From the NCBI GenBank assembly GCA_947683625.1, contig CANTUR010000830.1, forward strand, positions 145,924 through 209,923: 64,000 nucleotides of DNA, given 5' to 3'. Source of the stretch: Mallotus nudiflorus (taxonomy: Eukaryota; Streptophyta; Magnoliopsida; Malpighiales; Euphorbiaceae). The notes beneath the pieces were generated by a model. That model was not told where the DNA came from, searched no databases, and was given only the letters and a program-made list of their open reading frames with translations. The position numbers and the translations under genes were made by a program. Every line of letters starts with the position of its first letter. Position 1 is the first letter of the stretch. Below, piece after piece: positions 46,240 to 57,524 of the stretch.

Positions 46240-48880
46240 CCAGCAAGCTTGCAAGCTGCTCTAAACCATGAGCTGGGATATTGTGCATAAGTTAAGTCCT
46301 TGTCGATGTCAATAGTTTATTCTATTGAGGGAGGGATGATATCGTAGGGAGTTGGACGCATCTGCATTCTGTTTAGATTCTGGGCTGAGGCTTTACATTG
46401 TGCTGAAAACTTAAAAGAAGAAAAGGTTAAACATAAAGGTTTAGGCCTTGGCATCTTCTTCTTGGTTGCTACGGTTGGCAGCTGTTGGGCAAAATACCAA
46501 GGGCCAACAGCCAGCGGTAAGTTCGAAGCAACCCCATTATGAGCAATTATTAATTGAACTCATCTAATTGTTGTTAATTATGAGTTTAACAGTGAATCAT
46601 CTGTTTCTTTCAATTCCGTTCTGTCCTTTCTGCGTCTTTGTGCAAATGTCCTATGGAATCTATTCAATTTTTATGCATTAGCATAATGCTACTTTAATGT
46701 AGGCAATAGGTTGACAACAATTATCCTTGTAACCTATTCTGTGTTGTTTTATTTTTAAAAATACGGGTGCATCTGGTAGCATTTGGTTCATGAAATTGAC
46801 TAGAAAATTCACTTGAAAATTAACTGTGGAAACAGGCAATTGCCCTTTATACATATTTTGTCTCTTTGTGAAAATCATTTTGGTTTTCACCAATATCCAC
46901 AATATACTGAAGTTTAATTAATTCAGTTCAATCCAGATTTGACTATAAAAATAATAAAAAAATTTTAAAAATTAATTTAAGACCGCAATTGATGCCAATA
47001 GTTGTTCATAATCAATATATGTACTGAAATTCACATGATAATAACATATGTTTTTGCGATAAACATTATTAAATTTTTTAGAATCTTTGGCTTAAATTCA
47101 AAGCTCATGCTACATTCCAGCTTGTGTGATAATTAATGATGCTTATGCTATATTTCCAAATCTTCTGAAGTAGACAGCTCGAAACTGTTCAACTATAGAC
47201 TATTATAGTATGTGTATCATTGACAAGCTCTTTATACTTTTTTTTTAATAGAAATATTATATGATCTGAATATTGATGGATATAATTAGGAACAGATCTT
47301 TCCTTTTAAATTAAAAATAGTAAGATAAGAAATAATTCTTCACTTTTAAATTTACGACAATAGAATTTGAACTTTTTCACCATAAAATGTTTTTAAAAAA
47401 GAAAAAATTACAACTTAATTACCTTCACACTAGCAAACTCTTTATTCTTTGCTTAATTGAGTTGTTTGTTTACCTTCCAAAAAATTTCATTATTCAAAAC
47501 CACCATAACAAAACATGGCAATTTCCTTATATATTATTAAATAAGACAATCTCAACTGCTTAATATTTTATTCAATTCACATTTTCAACATTTTAATCAC
47601 TGCCAATTGAACATTATGATTGCGGTAGTTAAGGTTCTTCGTGTTATCTTGACTCTTGTATTAGATTGATGTATTCGATTATAAATTCATGATGTTTATT
47701 TTAAAAGTATGTCTCTAACTAACGTATCACTAAATGATTAAAATATATTTTGTTGTATCTGTTAATACTAAAGATAATCGAAGTACATATCGATTATTCA
47801 GAATTTTAACGTAAATTTTACTCTCTGATTTTTATGATGGCTTTTTTTTTTTTTTTTTTTGCCATTACAAAAAGGGAGAGAGGGAAGGGGGACTAAATAT
47901 TAGATCCTCCGCTATTATCTGGAAGAACTTGACTATTTGGCCACAACAATACACAATCTGTAAATAGTGGTTTAAAATGTGTGTTGTTAATAAATTTCAC
48001 AAAAGAAAAAAAATTAAGCATTAGGGGATTTAGTTTCGAATATAATTATTAGCTTTAATGAGTTGATAATGATATTCTTGAAAGCACAATTATTGTTTGC
48101 TTAATTATGCTGCTTATGTACCAAAAACCTAATTAACAATTTGTGAGGAAATTTCTTCATCTAAGCAGAAGGATGTAGCTAGATAAAGAGGAATTAGTTA
48201 TAAATGAGAGATTAACAGGGTGGTTAAATGACTCCAAATGATTAAATGCTAACATCTTTGGTTGACTATAAATAAATAAAAGGCTAATAGATTTCATTTC
48301 ATATATATATATATATATATATATGATAACAACAAGTAACAACATTGGATAGGTCACTAAGTACACCATGATTGACATGATTATCATTTAATAAACAATG
48401 CTTAATTTGTCAATGCTAAATTAAAAAAAAAAAAAAAAAAAGGAAACAAAACAAGAGAAACATATGCTTAAAAAGCAGAAAACTTCATATATTTAAAGAA
48501 AACGTGTGTTAGGAATTAAATTCTTAATTAAAATGTATCATGAGATAACCTCAAATAGATTTTGCATCAGGGTGATGTTGATCCATATATCCATTAGAAT
48601 TGACTTTGATAGAGGATATAATCTCATTTCTATAAGTTTTGCCCTTTAAAGAAAAATGTACTTCAGAGAGGGAGAAAAAATTTTAAATTTATAAAAATTC
48701 AATTTTCTCGTCTCTTAACCGATTTAAAATTATGACAACATCATATTAGAATTTATATATGAGAGATGATTGTAGCATTAATAAGATAGAGTTTATCATT
48801 AAAGGTTTTTTTTTCTTAAAGATTTGGGAACTTGTGAAATTGAAATTACAAAATAGAAATAACTCATATTTTACTCCTGT
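46240..48880. other. AT-rich intergenic region
   Basis: No gene recognised. Contains a poly-T run at about 47839-47859, a (TA)n run at 48301-48324 and a poly-A run at about 48421-48440. Confidence 0.5.
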
Positions 48881-48889
48881 ATTTTTTTT

Positions 48890-49470
48890 TCTTAATTTAC
48901 CCTCTCTATTTTTATTTGTATATATTGAGTTTTTATATTTTTATTTATTTTTTATTTACTCTCTCTATTTTTTATTCAGATTAACCCCTTATACTTTTAT
49001 TTTTGTGGATATTAAGTCCTTTTACTTTTATTTTAATAAGACTAACCCCTTCAATAAATATTATTCTAAAAGTTTTCATCAACTATATTATAATTTAATT
49101 ACTTATACTTTATTTTTAATATAAAATTATAAAAATACTATTTTATTTAAATTTAATTTATATAATTGCAATTCTACTAAAATAAAATTTTGTAGAATCT
49201 TTCTTAAGTTTTTATTTTTATAATATTAGATACAACTTTTGTCAACCAATAAATTACAATTATATAATTTACATTTAATTTTCATAAAAGTATTTGACAC
49301 TTAATAGTATTTTTATAATCTTTATATTAAAAATAAAATATAAATAATAAAATTATAACATAGTTGATTAAAATTTTTGAAATTATAATTATTGAAGGGA
49401 TTAATAAAAGGATAAGGGTTTAATATGAATAAAAATAAAAGTATAAGTACTGAATTGGAAAATTAAATAG
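48890..49470. mobile_element. Foldback element with long AT-rich inverted arms
   Basis: The left arm (about 48975-49142) and right arm (about 49302-49465) are reverse complements with good identity over more than 150 bp. For example the left CAACTATATTATAATTTAAT is matched by the right arm read backwards as CAACTATGTTATAATTTTAT. Outside the strict arms the left side has diverged sub-repeats of a TACTTTTATTTTTGTGGATAT-type motif, a habit of some Mutator-like terminal repeats (inference). No coding capacity is present and exact ends and target duplication were not fixed. Confidence 0.7.
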
Positions 49471-49854
49471 TTGAATTTCATGGATATCTGATCAGAAAAT
49501 AACAAGCAAGCCGCTATTTTTGAAATTTAGGTTTTCTTGGAGTTGCATTAATCTGCATAGAGATTAATAGAGTTTTCATACTACTCACCATTAATTTTCG
49601 CCTCTTTATCAGAAAATAACATAGTACTTAATATATTATCACGTGCGTGCACTTGTGCAAGCCTAGACAATGTTTTGTTGACATTAGAAATTTTCAAATC
49701 GCATGTTTTAATTGGATTTATTTGTTATTGATGTTTTTTAACTATTTTTATTTCGATATATATTCATACCCATAATATATATAAATGTATAAAAGAAAAT
49801 AGATAAAATTATAAAAAAATTTTTACTCATTATTATATAAAAATTAGATAATTT

Positions 49855-50450
49855 AATTATTTTTTAATAAAAATAAAATTAATTTAATTAAAAGTTTATT
49901 TTCTATTTTATTTAGGCATACTTCTATTTTATCTCTAATAAAACATTAATTAACTAAAATATAATTTTAATTTAATTGAACGTATGTTTCCTATTTTAAT
50001 TAGGTTAACATCTATTTTATCTCTAAAAAAAATTCTAATTTAATTGAAATTATATTTTTTTTATTCTAATTAGATTAACTTTTATTTTATCTCTAAAAAA
50101 ATTAATATAATTTTAAGATGATTGAATTTATGTTTCCTATTTTAATTAGGAAACATACTTCTATTTCAATAGGTTAACTTTTTTTTTTATATCTAACAAA
50201 ATTAAATTAATTATAATTTAATTGAAAGTATATTTTTTTATTCTAATTAGGTTAATTTCTATTTTATTTCTAATAAAAATAAAATTAATTAACATATAAT
50301 TCTAATTTAATTGAAAGTATGCTTACTATTTTAATTACGTTAGTTTATATTTTGTCTCTAACAAAATTAAATTAATTAAAATTTTAGTGATAATTTTGTT
50401 AAAAATATATATTTTTCTATTTTAATTAGATCTACTTATATATTATTTAA
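49855..50450. repeat. Degenerate AT-rich tandem array, unit about 70-100 bp
   Basis: The recurring core is (C/T)TATTTTAATTAGGTTAACTT followed by TATTTTATCTCTAA and TAATTTAATTGAAAGTAT. The TAGG(TTAA) anchor recurs at 49913, 50001, 50071, 50170, 50248, 50337 and 50427, i.e. spacings of 88, 70, 99, 78, 89 and 90 bp. No coding function. Confidence 0.75.
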
Positions 50451-50939
50451 TATAAATCAAATTAGATAATATAATTTTATAAGTCTTATTATATTAAATT
50501 TTTAAAATCAATGTTAACAAATTTTACGAAAAATAATTAAAATCAAAATCAATAAATTTTATGAAAATAGGAAAAATATATAATTTGTTTCAAAAGTATA
50601 TATTTTTATAAATGAAAAATTAATAAATAGAAAATAAAGCATATAATTTGTTTGAAAGTATATCTTCTATAAGAAAAGTAGCATAATTATTGTTTTTAGA
50701 TATTGTATAAAATTTAACAAAAGAGAGTTAAAATTAAATTAATTAATATTTATCATTTAATTATTAGTTGAACTTAAAAATTACATATTAATTTTTATAT
50801 AAATAAAAGTATTAATATCGAAAATATTAAAGAAATAAAGTGTTATGGTTCAAATAAAAAATTTACTAAAACTGTAATAAATTATAACTATATTAAGTTA
50901 CTATTAAATTGTTATATAAATAATTTTAAAATTTTTATT

Positions 50940-50974
<35 letters not shown>

Positions 50975-51464
50975 TGATTGTTTATTTATTATATATCACG
51001 AGTTAAATAAATTTTTTTATTTACGTATAAAATATCTAATTATTTCCTAATATATATATATATATATATGCACGTATAAAAATTTTATTTAACTAATGGT
51101 CAGTGATTGGAAAATGGTTCACCAACCTTTAAGCTTATTCCCATTCACAAGCATAATGTGAATTGCTTGTGAATTAAAACAAAAAAAAAATAAATAAATA
51201 AAAAGAATAAGTAATCATGGCCGCAAAAATTATATACTAAAAAATTTCGCATGGAAAGACAATACGTGGGCAGACCTAGCATATATTTAAAATGAAAAAT
51301 AATACTATGTATTAAATTGTGCATTAATTTTTAAATAAATATAATGATTTCAGAATATAAATTCAATGGAATGACTTTTTAGAAAATAAAGTAAATTAAA
51401 AAATAAGAAATTTTTTATTTTTTTTTATCTAAACTACTGGTCGGCCAAAATAAGACAATAAAAA

Positions 51465-51575
51465 TAGTAAAATTTTTTAATAATTAATTTAATGTAATTA
51501 TATATATCATAACTCAAATTTCAAATATCGTTTAAGCAATAATAGATTTTGTTAACTGATTGAACCATTGTTGAT
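51465..51575 (-). repeat. SINE-like repeat, copy 1
   Basis: On the minus strand it reads GGTTCAATCAGTTAACAAAA ... and on + ends TAATTAATTTAATGTAATTATA. A related copy is at 52070-52190. The tRNA-like box spacing suggests a Pol III-derived retroposon, but the similarity is only by eye. Confidence 0.45.
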
Positions 51576-52069
51576 AAAAAGAATTTTTTCAAGTAGGAGT
51601 AATTATAATTAAATAAATAGACTATGAGCATTATCATTTGATGATTAATTAAAAGAAATCGATGTTAGTTTTTGAGAATATTACTTCTGCGATTTGATTT
51701 CAAAGAACAATCCAACTCCCAGCAAAATCTTAAGACAAGAAATGTTGGCGTCAATGGCCACTGAACTTGAATGGCATCATGACCCTTGTACCAGCAACAG
51801 CCATTATTATGTGGGTTGAAACTTGCAAACGGTAGCAGCTTCTAAACAGACAAAATTAAGGAGCATTATATTTGAATTGAAGGAACAACATTTAAGACTT
51901 TTAGCTCTAAAATCTCAGCAAGGGCCTACTCATTTGATAGGAGAATATATAGTCATGATTTTCCTTCAATATTTTTTTATGAGCTAAAAATAATTCTGAA
52001 AAAAGAAAGATATTTAGAGTCTATTGAATTTCTACTAATTTGATTTGAGTTAGACAGAACTATAAAAAT

Positions 52070-52190
52070 GATAAAAATCTTTCAATAACTTATTTAACGT
52101 AATTATATATATCATAACTCGAATTTAAAACATCGTTTAAATGAGAACTACTTCATACCAGTTGATTTAAACTGTTGTTGTTGGTTATAC
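52070..52190 (-). repeat. SINE-like repeat, copy 2
   Basis: This copy matches the one at 51465-51575 over roughly 100 bp: AATTATATATATCATAACTC is shared exactly, followed by GAATTTAAAACATCGTTTAA versus AAATTTCAAATATCGTTTAA. Confidence 0.45.
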
Positions 52191-55100
52191 AGAGAGTTTT
52201 GTTTTGATAAAAACTCAGAAATTGCAATCACTTCTTGACTATGTATGGAAATGGATGGAGTAATTTAGCCATCACATTTGATGTTTCTTCATGTTCTAGA
52301 TATCAGGAGTAGAAATTAATGTTGATAAAATACACAAAAATAATTCGGATAAACTATATATGCAATTGCTTGAATGTATGCATAACACTTATATATATAA
52401 GGATTGAAATAAATGGATTAGCCGCAATGAAAGAAAAATAATACAAATGACTTAATTAACTGATGTCATATATGGTGTGCTGAGACCAAAGAATTGCACA
52501 AACAAGAAAAATAAATACAAAGACAAGCATTGGCATGACATTGAGAGATTGCAAATTTTGTAATTTAATAAATTGCAGGTTTGTCAAAACGATCATATAT
52601 AATTTGGTTGCTAATTACACATATATTTAATCACAAATATTGCTATAACAAGTTATTACAATTTTTTTTCTTCCTTGTTGAATCATGGTATGTCAAATCT
52701 AACATTTTTTTATGCTTATTTATGTAAATAGAAAAAACTTTAGTAGCATTAGCCGTGTCTTAAAAAATAAATTTTTGTCAACATCTTTAAATTTTAAGTT
52801 CAATTTTTATATATAAAGACAATATATTAAAAAAAAAAAAAAAAAACCTAGTATCCTTTTCTCTCAATATTTTCTTTTGTTTTTTCAATCACTCAAGTAA
52901 GGAGGGGTGATTTTTTGATCATTTTTGGCCTGAAAGCACCGCTCTACACCTCTTTTATCAATTTATTTATTAAATAAGTGGTTATTTCACATAGATGAGT
53001 TTATTTTGTTTTTTGTGATTTCGTAGTCTTATTGTAGCTTTTTATTTGTATTTGGACTATTCAGACGAACATATTTTATCAGACAGATACAAAAACAACA
53101 AATCAGGTAGTCATTAATATATTATAAAACTGGAGTCATATACATTCTAATCATTATAGTATTATTAAATTTATAGGTTTTAAGCTGATTTATTATGGTA
53201 TTAACTTGATTATTATTATGATTTTTAGCGAATTTATATATGTGTTTCATTGGATATATTAGTAGTTTGAATCAATAAAATTATTTTTTTTAAAAATAAA
53301 AAATATATTTGTTGAGAGTGATTTTTACCCATTATAGTTTTATTTGGTTCAAACTCTAAAATATATAGACATAGCTCTTATGGCTATCGATACCGATAAA
53401 TTTGTGGTGGAAAAATAATTTTTTTTAACATAAAACTGTTTGAGATAAATTTATATTATGATACATTACTATATGAATATTGGATTGTTAAATATATTAA
53501 TATACTTTTTTAAAAAAAAACTTCTCAAATTAAGATGTATTTTGTGTTATTGCATGAAGATGAGTTGGTACTTTAAGCTTCACGGCTTTAATAAGAAGAG
53601 AAACGTAACTAGAAAATAAGAGGAAGAATGGTAGTAGATAGTTCTATCAATTTTCTTTTTCAGAGATATGCCAAAAGTCAAGAATCTAAGTTAAAATTTG
53701 CAGAAAATTCTGTTGGCACAGAAGTCTTATATATCTCATTGATTTCCCTCCTTTTTTTTTTTTTTTTTTTCTCTTTCTAATTGTTTTAGTTAGGCTACTG
53801 ACTTTGTCTTGTAAGGCTATCGCTTGTCGGATTAAATCATTGCTAATAAACTAAATATCAATTAATAATATTGATATGTTTGGCTTGAATTAATCATATA
53901 AAATTAAGTTAAATTTTTTCTGGAAAAATTTTAAAGATGAATAATCTCATTTTAGTCTAATATGTTAAAGATGAACTTTCAAAATACACCAGAAAAAAAG
54001 GAATCAGATTTTCCTTTTTTCCAATTGTACAAATTCTCATAAATTCTTTGGCTAAAAGAGAATCGTATTTCATTAAACTTTAAATTCCATCTGCCTCCAC
54101 AAGAATTTTTACATTCAAATGGCAAAAGAAGTGCCTAGTCCCATCAAGTAGGATGAATTTATAAAAAAATAAATTTATAAATATTTATTTTTTTAATACA
54201 AAAGAGTTAAAAGTTAAAAAAAAATCAAAAAAATTAAATCTTTGAAATGAAATTTTGAATTTAAACTTTATTTATAGAGAGATTTTTTATAAATGGGTAC
54301 ATTTTATGGTTACTTGATTTTTTATAAAGTAAAATATATTTTATCAACATTTATCATGATGAAATATATTTTTATCTTATAATGATAATGATAAAATAAA
54401 ATAAAATAAAAGTAATTAAAATTTAAGTAACCATAAAATTTTTCTTTATAAATTTATTTAGTTTGATTCAAATTAATTAAATTTTTTATAATTTAATAAT
54501 ATATCAAAAAAACTTTTTTTTTTTTGTGAACAACTAATTACAGTTTTGAAGACCCAAAAAAAATTCTAAAATTCTGTACTGAATTGAAATAGTAATAAAA
54601 AGTCATTATTGAGCATAGTAATCGTGCACATAAAACAACGTATTAAAGCTCTTATATGTCTTGCTAAAATACACAACAATGGTAGTAATTGATTTCCTTC
54701 CTATCTAGAGATGACAACAAATTACAATAACAGTGAGCAAATGTATCGTACTGTGTAGTATCCTATATATGTGATGCATGCACTGCACAATCATCCAAAA
54801 AAAAAAAAGCCATAATTAGCAAAGTTTGTAATTAATTATCTTTAGATTTACCAACCACCAATTTCATTTCCATGAAATGTTTGACCACTTTTAAACATCT
54901 CTGTCACATAAATTATCATCATCAAATTCCCTCATGCCTTTGCTAAAAAAAAAAAAAAAAGAAAAGTGTTGTTTTTTTTTTCCTTTTAAAATTCAAAATA
55001 AATACATAATATTCATATGAATTTTGCATATTAATTGATTTAAGCATTTATCATTTTTTTTTAGATTTTCATATGTAGAATAAGACAACCTTATTGCGAG

Positions 55101-56130
55101 GACAAAAAGAAATGCCCGCCCACCTTTTCATTAAATAAGATTTCCCTGTTTTTTTTTTTCGAAACAACCCTGTTTTTTTACTCATTGAGAGGAATGGTTA
55201 TCAATAAAATATGGTGCATTTGGGGAGTTTAAATTCACCATGTTGTATTTGTTTATGATATTTCCATCCATATATATCCAACAAAACCATTAAAAAAAAA
55301 ATTGCAATATGATCCGAGCAAAATAATAGGTACATAAAATTTTTTAATAATTAATTTAATATTGTTGTTGCATAAATTAAATGATAAAATATTCTATTAC
55401 GAGATTAAGATATTTAATTAAAAATATGATTCGATTTCTCAACTTTTTATAACTCTCTTATTTTAAGTCAAGAAGTTTAGTCATCTAAACATTTGGTTAA
55501 AAGTAAGATTCAATCTCTCAACTTTCCTTAAATCTTCAATTTTAAATTAAGAGATTTAGCCATCTAAATTAGTTATTAAAAGATAATAATAATAACAAAA
55601 ATTTTAATTTTTTAAATTAATTTCAAAATCTCACAAAATATGTTAAAAAAATTCACTTATTTTCTTTAATGATTTTTATTTAAAAAAATTAAATCACATA
55701 TTCAATACATATATATAAATTCAGAAATTTTTATTTTGTATCTTAATGAATAAAATTAAATTGAACATATCGACTTAAAAAGTAAATTTACTCACTTATT
55801 TTAAAAATTTTATTATTTCTAAAAAAATATATATTTTCGAAAGTCTGTTATTATTTTCTTACACAAAAAAGCACTAGTTATTTCAAAAATACTTCTATTG
55901 TTTGAAACCCTAAAAAAAATGCTACTAAAATATTAAAACCCAACACAAAAACATTTTTTTTTAATTTATAATTGCCTCAATTTTGAAGAAGCAATTATTG
56001 TTGAATTGTTGGAGTGCTAGTTTAGTTTCTAATCTCCTATATAATATAGGGACTAAAAATAAAGACTTTGGTAAAACAAGAGTAGTAAAACCAAACAAGG
56101 CACAATAGATATATGATCATATGATGAATT

Positions 56131-56138
56131 TATAAAAG
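56131..56138 (+). promoter_or_regulatory. TATA box of the DUF1645 gene
   Basis: TATAAAAG lies 191 bp upstream of the start codon. It is followed by a CT-rich leader (56190-56230) and an (AC)n tract at about 56274-56284, typical of plant 5' untranslated regions. Confidence 0.65.
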
Positions 56139-56321
56139 GAGCCGCCCCTCCTCAATCCTCATGACTAATTTCTGACTAGTCAAACATTTCCTCTCCTTCC
56201 CATCTCCTTCCTCCTCTTCCCCTTTTAAATTCACCACCTCCTTCAACTTGCTTGCAGCTGCTAGCTACTCAATCACACACACACAATCTCTGCACCCTCC
56301 TTTTCCTCAACGACCCTTTAC

Positions 56322-57524
56322 ATGGAAATGGAAGTGGTGGTGGCTGTGCCGCCTGCGGTGGTCGACTTTAACTTTGACAGCACTTGTTCTTCTCCTTACA
56401 TGACGGCTCCTTCTAGTCCTCAAAGATTTGGCAACTTCTTTTTGAGTGCTCCTTCTAGTCCTACTCGTTCTTTATCATCTTTATATAGAGAGTTTAAGCA
56501 TGATGCTGCTGCTACTGCTGCTGCTAATTCTTCTTCGATTCCTTTTGATTGGGAAGAGAAGCCTGGAACTCCAAAAGCAAGACATAACAAGATTAATCAT
56601 GGTAGTGAAGATTTCGATTTTAAAGATGATGGTGATGTTGATTTTGAGTTTGATTTTAGTGGTCAGTTAGATAGAACTTCTTTATCTGCTGATGAGCTTT
56701 TTGATGGTGGCAAGATTCGTCCATTAAAGCCACCTCCTGGTTATGATTCTTCATCTTCTACTGTTACTTCTCCTAGGACCTCATCGTCCCCTAGATCAAG
56801 AAATGCACAGAAGAAGAAAGATTTCGATCCTTTTCAAGCTGCCATTGAAGAGACTAGAAGAAAAGAAGCTAAAGTACAAAATCAACAACTACAGCAACAG
56901 CAGGGAAAACATGGATATTCACAGCAACGTGGAAGAGAAAGAACCATCTCTGTTTCTTCTTCTCCTTCTTCTTCTTGTTCGAATTATGTACATAAAGGAA
57001 GCAGATCTTTGTCTCCATTCAGAGTATCCGATCTTATACTCGATCAAGAAGTAAACAATTCGCAGAGCAATGATAAAGTTACCACTTCAACAGCAACAAC
57101 CGACAATGCTAAACCGTCAACTCCTTCTTACGCATCTTCAATTTTATCCGCGATATCATTTTCATCAAAAACATACAAGAAATGGAAGCTAAAAGACTTA
57201 TTGTTATTTAGAAGCGCATCAGAAGGCAGAGCAACAGGGAAAGATCCATTAACCAAATATGTAGTCCTGTCGAAAAGAGAGGAGGTGGTGGAAGATGTCA
57301 AGAATGCAAGTTTCCGATCAACAGACGGGAGTATCGGCGGCTCCTCGAGGCGGAGAGGCCCAGTATCGGCTCACGAATTACATTACACCGCTAACCGGGC
57401 GGTTACAGAGGAGATGAAGAGGAAAACGTTTTTACCTTACAAGCAAGGACTGCTGGGTTGCTTGGGGTTCAACCCTGGTGTGCATGAGATCTCTAGAGGA
57501 ATTGGGTCTTTGACACGTGGATGA
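56322..57524 (+). CDS. DUF1645 family protein
   Basis: Intact 400-codon, intronless frame. N-terminal region: Ser/Pro motifs (APSSPQRFGNFF, APSSPTRSLSSLYREF) then FDWEEKPGTPKARH, a hallmark of the family, followed by an acidic Asp/Phe-rich stretch and GKIRPLKPPPGY. The middle is Ser- and Gln-rich (QQLQQQQGK) and likely disordered. C-terminal half: KKWKLKDLLLFRSASEGRAT and a conserved end, LPYKQGLLGCLGFNPGVHEI. No transmembrane segment or signal peptide. DUF1645 members in rice and Arabidopsis have been linked to grain length, drought response and growth; the molecular role is not settled. The family usually spans 250-420 residues, so this looks complete. The start is chosen at the first ATG after the leader (MEMEVVVAVPPAVVDF). 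It is the only gene here with a clear TATA box. Confidence 0.93.
   Translation: MEMEVVVAVPPAVVDFNFDSTCSSPYMTAPSSPQRFGNFFLSAPSSPTRSLSSLYREFKHDAAATAAANSSSIPFDWEEKPGTPKARHNKINHGSEDFDFKDDGDVDFEFDFSGQLDRTSLSADELFDGGKIRPLKPPPGYDSSSSTVTSPRTSSSPRSRNAQKKKDFDPFQAAIEETRRKEAKVQNQQLQQQQGKHGYSQQRGRERTISVSSSPSSSCSNYVHKGSRSLSPFRVSDLILDQEVNNSQSNDKVTTSTATTDNAKPSTPSYASSILSAISFSSKTYKKWKLKDLLLFRSASEGRATGKDPLTKYVVLSKREEVVEDVKNASFRSTDGSIGGSSRRRGPVSAHELHYTANRAVTEEMKRKTFLPYKQGLLGCLGFNPGVHEISRGIGSLTRG

Larger units (their letters stand above)
50451..56130. other. Long AT-rich intergenic region with SINE-like dispersed repeats
   Basis: No gene recognised across about 5.7 kb. A ~110-bp sequence is found at 51465-51575 and again at 52070-52190, sharing TAATTATATATATCATAACTC and a tRNA-like GGTTCAATCAGTTAACA (minus). 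A partial relative lies at about 55338-55370. At 55414-55590 a ~79-bp unit is duplicated in tandem, with TTCGATTTCTCAACTTT/TTCAATCTCTCAACTTT and ATCTAAA. Poly-A/T runs at 52825-52846 and 53752-53770 could be retroposon tails. (TA)n at about 51050-51070. Confidence 0.5.

Noticed and set aside
56446..57054. Leu-rich frames overlapping the DUF1645 gene
   Set aside because: Alternate-frame readings of Ser/Asp-coding repeats in the real gene.
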